Assembly: GCA_036365145.1 (NCBI GenBank)
Contig: JAEOAD010002231.1
Location: forward strand, 496,001-560,000
Reading direction: 5' to 3'
DNA: 64,000 nt
Origin: Orientallactaga sibirica
Taxonomy: Eukaryota > Chordata > Mammalia > Rodentia > Dipodidae
The position numbers and the translations under genes were made by a program. Shown here piece by piece: positions 58,840 through 64,000 of this stretch. The notes beneath the pieces are model-generated. The model was not told where the DNA came from, did no database searches, and was given only the letters and a program-made list of their open reading frames with translations. Numbering within the stretch: position 1 is the stretch's first letter; every line of letters begins with the position of its first letter.

Positions 58840-59075
58840 ACACTCATAAGTGGCTAAATTAGAGGCTGGGTGAATTTTGGCCAAGTCCTCAATTCTCTGG
58901 CCTCAATTTGCTCTTCTGTGACACACACGGGAGAGAAAGAGAGAAAGAGAGAAAGAGAGAAAGAGAGAGCGAGAGCGAGCAGTTACTACCTTATATAAAT
59001 CAATGTGAAGATTAAGTAGATAAATAAGTATGAAGCCCTTAGAACAGTGTTTACCATTACTATTAAAATTCTATA
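58840..59075 (+). repeat. MIR SINE split by a purine microsatellite
   Basis: aattttggccaagtcctcaa, tctggcctcaatttgctctt, then (gaga/gaaa)n at 58930-58980, then gaagattaagtagataaata and gaagcccttagaacagtgtt: the two halves of MIR in order. Confidence 0.7.
58930..58980. repeat. (GAGAAA)n / GA-rich microsatellite
   Basis: gagagaaagagagaaagaga repeated, ending gagcgagagcgagc; purine on the + strand except for the C bases near its end. Confidence 0.95.
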
Positions 59076-60656
59076 TTTCAATTTTGTGAAATTTTGAAAA
59101 TTTGATCAACTAAAGAGCTACTTTTAGAATTATTCAAAGTCCAAGTAAAATTAATCTTCCCAGCCAAGTTCACTTAGTTCATAAACCATATACTACATAG
59201 TCATTTATAGCTAAATGCTCATGCTGCAATGCTGCAGCACCATTTTCTACTTAGTTAAGTGCACATTCCTTTGCCTCACAAATCCTAGTAGGGGCAGAAC
59301 ATTGCAGATCATGGAAAGAAACCTCAACAAAATGATGAACACATGTTCATTTTAAGGGATATTTGAAAATTGCATAACTCAGGATATTTTTGATGCTTAA
59401 TGAAAACAAAAATGTGGATGTCTCAGGTTAATGTTTTACTTTTTCTTTCCTTTTTCTGACATTGAAATGATCGTGAAAATTTATAGATACTTTTCACCTG
59501 AAACAAAACTACTCCAAAACTGTCGCATACACTTTTGTAGACTGCATATTCTTTATCTTTACAAGGAAATGTGCAGATTTCGTCACAAGACATTTTCCTG
59601 TCCTAGTCACCAAGTTTAAATTGTATTTCAGGGAAACAGTCACTTAATATTTGTAGTTTTGTATTTTGTCTACATCCTTGTGACATTTTAAATGTGCTTT
59701 TTCTAAAACTGAAGGAAACTGAATAATTTCACCCTTTTATGGTATCAGCTAAATGTAGTCTGAGTTCATTTTTTTCCACCCCATAGACCTAGGTGTAATG
59801 CCCTGTGTATGAGATGTCCATAATCCTGGCTACTGTTTATCATTGCAATAACTGCTATAGCATCTTTAGGAAAATAAAATACAACATAAGTCTCCAGAAC
59901 ATAAGAGATTTGCCTTAAACTTTTAGAATGTGTTTTTCTAAGAAGAGAGTTTAAAATGATATAATAATTTTAAAAGCATGTCAGTGTTCTCTACTTGAGA
60001 AAACATTTTCCTCCATATTTTAATTTTACTTTTTTTTAAGTAGCACTTTTGATGCCCAGAAAGCCATTTTCTGATGACAGTTAGGGGATAATATAGTTTC
60101 TATTCCATCAGAAACATGTCAAATAACAACCGAGATATAAAAATATTTTTTCTTGTGATTGAAAAATAAAAGTAAACTGCTTTAAAAAATATTTTCTATT
60201 AGAACACTTTCAGGTATTCAGATTGAAAAAGTTATGATTGGTTTTTGACCGTAAAGTTGATGGTGATTTTTGCTTTCATATTTTGTTTCCCTATAAATAT
60301 GGGTCAGCTTGATCATTAATCAGAACATTTATTTTTATAATAGTCTTCCAATTGTCGTTATATTGGAAAAATGTCTTCTATAGCCATAACTTGGTATTAT
60401 ACTCCAATTCTACTCTTTCTGGCTTCAGACTATAAGAAAGTGCTAAGTATTCTTCTGTGAAAAGAGGTAGCTAAGGACAGTGAGGAGAGCAGGGTCTCCA
60501 CGTCAAAGGGAGACAGTTGCATGTGCTTGTCATGGCAGGGCCTCCCTCTCAGAGGGAGACTGTGCTGTGACTTATTGGAAGTACATTGTTCAAGCTTTTT
60601 AAAACTTGAGTGTAAAAGACAAGAGAGATGTTGCAGTGTTTTCTAGACAAGGTAGC
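59076..60656. other. intronic sequence, nothing recognised
   Basis: AT-rich unique sequence in the last partial intron; searched for the next expected GEPG exon without success. Confidence 0.5.
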
Positions 60657-60669
60657 AAAGGTGACTGTA

Positions 60670-60879
60670 GGGCTGGAGAGATTGCTTAGTGGTTAGTTAA
60701 GGCATTTGCCTGCAAAGCCAAAGGACCCAGGTTTGATTCCCCAGGACCCACATTAGCCAGATGCACAAGGGGCACATGTGTCTGGAGTTTGTCTGCAGTG
60801 GCTAGAGGCCCTGGTGCACCCATATTCTCTCTCTCTCCCTCTTTCTCTGTCAAATAAATAAATAAATATTTTATATAAA
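60670..60879 (+). repeat. ID-headed SINE with target duplication
   Basis: gggctggagagattgcttag, gacccaggtttgattcccca, ctgcagtggctagaggccct, caaataaataaataaat. Flanks aaaggtgactgta (60657-60669) and aaagatgactata (60880-60892). Confidence 0.93.
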
Positions 60880-61390
60880 AAAGATGACTATAATAAAGAG
60901 GTGCTCTGAAAAGGCTGTCAAGTACCTATAGTAACACCAAGTTCAATTCATCATAGGATAAAAAATGAATATGCAGAGTTATAAAGGTAGAATATCTCTA
61001 TAGACCTTAACCATATCTAGCCTCCTCCTACCAAGTATGGACAGAGTATATAGATACAGAAAAGAGTGAGACACATGTCATATTTCTTCAGCAGTGCAGT
61101 CATCGTAAGGTGGTATCTCGAACTCTGCTGTGTGATCCCCATGCTTTTTTTTTCAAAGACTCTCTTTCTCTATTCAGCTCAGTGTGTAGCTTCATCTACA
61201 ACAAAAGAAGGAACTAAATGAATTTATCTCCAATCTTCCAGAGATAGGAGTCCAAAAGTTTCCATATGTCATATTTCCTACCTAACAACTTCTAGCATCT
61301 TTTGTTCCCAATTCTAAAAGCCGTTTTTCCATAATTTATGCTGGTTTCTAGTAACTGAAATAGGATAGATGCAGTGCTAAAATCTTACCT

Positions 61391-61596
61391 ATGTGCTGGA
61401 GAGATGGTTTAGTAGTTAAATCACTTGCCTGCAAAGCCAAAGAACCCAGGTTCAGTTCTTCATGACCCACACAAGCCAGATACACAAGGTGGCACATGCA
61501 TCTGGAGTTCTTTTGCAGTGGCTAAAGGCCCTGGTGTGCTCATTATCTCTGCCTCCCTTTCCCCCTCTCATAAATAAAATAAAGAAAGAGAGAAAG
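61391..61596 (+). repeat. ID-headed SINE with target duplication
   Basis: atgtgctggagagatggttt, gaacccaggttcagttcttc, ttgcagtggctaaaggccct, A-rich end. Flanks aaaatcttacct and aaaatcttactt. Confidence 0.92.
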
Positions 61597-61675
61597 AAAA
61601 TCTTACTTAAAGTATGAAAGGTTGCTTCTGGTTGTATTTGCTATAAGAACAAATTCTGTAATTATCATGATTAAC

Positions 61676-61712
61676 ACATACACACACAAATACACACACG
61701 TGTGTGTGCACA
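61676..61712. repeat. short CA/TG repeat
   Basis: cacatacacacacaaataca followed by cacacgtgtgtgtgcac; the end is a near-palindrome acacacgtgtgtgt. Confidence 0.85.
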
Positions 61713-62429
61713 AATATAATGTGTTGAGTCAGTTAAATTCTACTCCAGATATACCAGAGAAATGTGAGATATTTAAAGTACTTTTGTGGATACATTATTA
61801 AATTGAAGTCATTTAGCAGAATTTCTCACAATTTTGTTTGAAAATGCAGCAATTCTTTAAAAGTCTACACTCTCAGTAGATGCTATATAAAATCTTTTAT
61901 TTTTCCACTCTGTCAATATTTTCACCCTAATTGGTCTTGAATGGAGGAAATCATAATCATGATGATTTATTTGAATAGTGATTAGTGCCCAACACTGAGT
62001 GAATGTCATGGAAGAAGAAAGCTAGGTACAGGAAAGTGGTACCTGAAAAGCCCAACTTGTGCATCTTTGAGGTCACATTCTTGCCTTTTTTTTTACCATA
62101 AAATAATATCTAAGTTTTTCAGAATAAAAATAACAATTTTGCCTATGCAAACAAATCTTTCTGAGTCTCTGAGTCATACAGATTGTTTGTGAAGCAAAGT
62201 GATAAATATAAGACAATTTTATTATGGACTATAGTTTTTCCAAGAGATTTTTCTAGAACTTATCTTTTTAAAGTTTAAAGTATGTCAGACAAAAATTTAT
62301 TTTAGTAAGTCATCTATGTATCCACCTCAGATAGCTACGTGTTTATTTAAATAACATTAAACTTTAATTGACTTATAGCTATGGCATTTGAAATTCCTTT
62401 TCATCTTACTTATGCCTTTCACAGCTCTT

Positions 62430-62545
62430 TACTGACATTAATCTTCACAGAATACTTCTAATGGCATTTTTTATTGTAAGTATATTTAGAGAGAAGACAA
62501 ATGGAAGCTCTTGGACTTCCAAAGGTCACGTCATTGATTCAGCCT
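62430..62545 (-). repeat. possible MIR fragment, antisense
   Basis: tttattgtaagtatatttag, gagaagacaaatggaagctc and ccaaaggtcacgtcattg resemble the reverse MIR core; weak. Confidence 0.35.
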
Positions 62546-62651
62546 TCACATAAGCTGTTCAATGAATCCAATATTTTATGCCTGATGCCCTTACTATAAC
62601 CACGAAACACAATGGTTTGCTTCAACTGTGTCTTTTTAAAACTCTGAATTA

Positions 62652-62745
62652 AAGGCTGGGGAGACAGTTCAGTGATAGAGTATATATTTAGCATCTATGA
62701 GTCTAAGATTCAACCCTCCCCCTCCACAAGCTGAATTAAATTCCC
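62652..62745 (+). repeat. short ID-type SINE monomer
   Basis: aaggctggggagacagttca, gtgatagagtatatatttag, cattcaaccctccccctcc-like end. Confidence 0.6.
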
Positions 62746-62879
62746 AAGGGGTTTCAATATGTTATAGGTATGTTTGTTTCCTAGTAGCCTAACATTTTCC
62801 TGTAGCCAGATGTACTCAGTGATCAGTTACCCATGTATTTGTGACTTTCTGATGACATACATTAAGAAAATATAATGAG

Positions 62880-63055
62880 GGCTAGAGAGATTGCTTAGTG
62901 GTTAGGCACTTGCCTGAGAAGCAGACCCAGGTAAGCCAGATGCATATCATGGTGCATGCGTCTGGAGTTCACTTTCAGTGGCTAGAGGCCCTGGTGTACC
63001 CATTGTCTCTCCCCCCATAAATAATAAATAAATAAGTAAATAAGATATAAAATTT
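62880..63055 (+). repeat. ID-headed SINE, shortened, with target duplication
   Basis: gggctagagagattgcttag, a deletion across the accaggttcgattcccc part, gcgtctggagttcactttca, gtggctagaggccctggtgt. Flanks aaaatataatgag and aaaagataatgag. Confidence 0.88.
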
Positions 63056-63068
63056 AAAAAGATAATGA

Positions 63069-64000
63069 GTCAAAGGAATGACTGATATTTGATTCAGGGA
63101 AATTATCTTAATAATTCAGTCTTGCATGAGTTAAAGGTTGAAATTGAATTATATTTATTAAATTTCCTGTCTTTTAAAATTAGCCATTATGTAGATTATA
63201 ATTCTAAGTATACCAGACCATTTCTCATCACTGGAGCATAATGTCATTCATTTTATCCTTGAGTATGTCTCTTACATTCTCAAGTATTTCATACACAGCT
63301 TTCTTTACATTTGTATTGATGCTTCATTTTGGATTTGCCTTTAGGTGAAACTAAAAGTATTTCTACTTTTATGTAATTATTTTAAGAGTCTTCAGAGGAG
63401 AATGAAAAGTAAATTGAAAGAAGCCTATTAATGTTGACTTGCAGCCAAACAAGTACAGTTTCTTGAAAGCTACTCCCCACCTCATCTTCATTTAAGCATG
63501 TGACTAAATTTTAATGACAGTTATCATTCTAGTAGATGAAAATATTGAGAACAAGGGAGAATAAGAACTTAAGGATTAGCAGTGGAAGAGGTATAAGAGG
63601 AGGCTATTTCAAATCAAAACAACTATCAAGAAGTCCACTTATTTGCCATATTAATTTAATAGAATTTAATTTAATGTATTTAATAGAAGAGAACAGAGAA
63701 ATATAAATTCTTTAGATCTGATTTAATTGCATATATAATGTGGGAAAACATTTTTCAGTATTTCCCTTAAATGTATCTATTGATTCTTATTGATTTTTTT
63801 AAGCCAGTCAATGAAAAAAATGTTTATTCTTCCCTTAGACTTGCCACGTACCAACTGAGCTCTGTGATTAAAACTGTCTCTGTGGTCATGGAATTCCCAG
63901 GCTGGTGGGGTATAGGGGCATTAAAGGAACAATATAAGTCTGTGAAATTGCAATGCTATTATGTACTGTGGCCAAGAAGCTTGGGCAGCCTGGCCTGGTG
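63069..64000. other. intronic sequence, nothing recognised
   Basis: AT-rich unique sequence to the window end; no collagen exon found. Confidence 0.5.

Noticed and set aside
60470..60560. gag|gagagcagggtctc... as the next COL25A1 exon
   Set aside because: Translation loses the Gly-X-Y pattern after two triplets, the acceptor lacks a pyrimidine tract, and the expected next residues GEPG are absent.

Overview
The window is AT-rich mammalian, almost certainly rodent, nuclear DNA. It is a slice through the middle of one large gene on the + strand, COL25A1 (collagen type XXV alpha-1, CLAC-P), a neuronal type II transmembrane collagen. Seven small coding exons (27, 27, 72, 108, 36, 27 and 45 bp; 114 codons in all) were found by eye. 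Every one is phase 0, and they join into one reading frame: the end of a first Gly-X-Y stretch, a 24-residue non-collagenous spacer, then the start of the next Gly-X-Y stretch. The spacer (MVFPKINHGF...KRRLIK) and the flanking triplets match the human COL25A1 protein as I remember it, with no exon missing between them. The upstream and downstream exons lie outside the window.

Layout: partial intron 1-982; exons at 983-1009 and 1149-1175; a 32.8 kb intron; exons at 33971-34042 and 34710-34817; a 3.1 kb intron; exon 37918-37953; a 17.9 kb intron; exon 55854-55880; a 2.1 kb intron; exon 57940-57984; and a partial intron to the window end.

More than 99% of the window is intron, and it is dense in rodent retroposons. 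There are about 24 copies of a long ID-headed SINE (gggctggagagatggcttag... with a CT-rich, A-rich 3' end), about 17 B1-type 7SL SINEs, B2-like SINEs, short ID monomers, MIR and L2 relics, one ERVK-like solo LTR and a few MaLR/ERVL-like solo LTRs. Many SINEs keep readable target-site duplications. The ID-headed and B1 sequences look like those of dipodid rodents (jerboas, e.g. Jaculus); the genus is an inference.

No second protein gene, RNA gene, CRISPR array or bacterial-type system is supported. The leads most worth checking are: (1) an ID-headed SINE subfamily carrying a near-consensus CTCF core, four copies here; (2) a possible in-frame 60-bp alternative COL25A1 exon at 33173-33232; (3) an exon-like 260-bp open block on the - strand at 54020-54279; (4) nested inverted SINE pairs around the 36-bp exon at 37918-37953; (5) a 675-bp solo LTR with a duplicated block containing two E2F-like sites.
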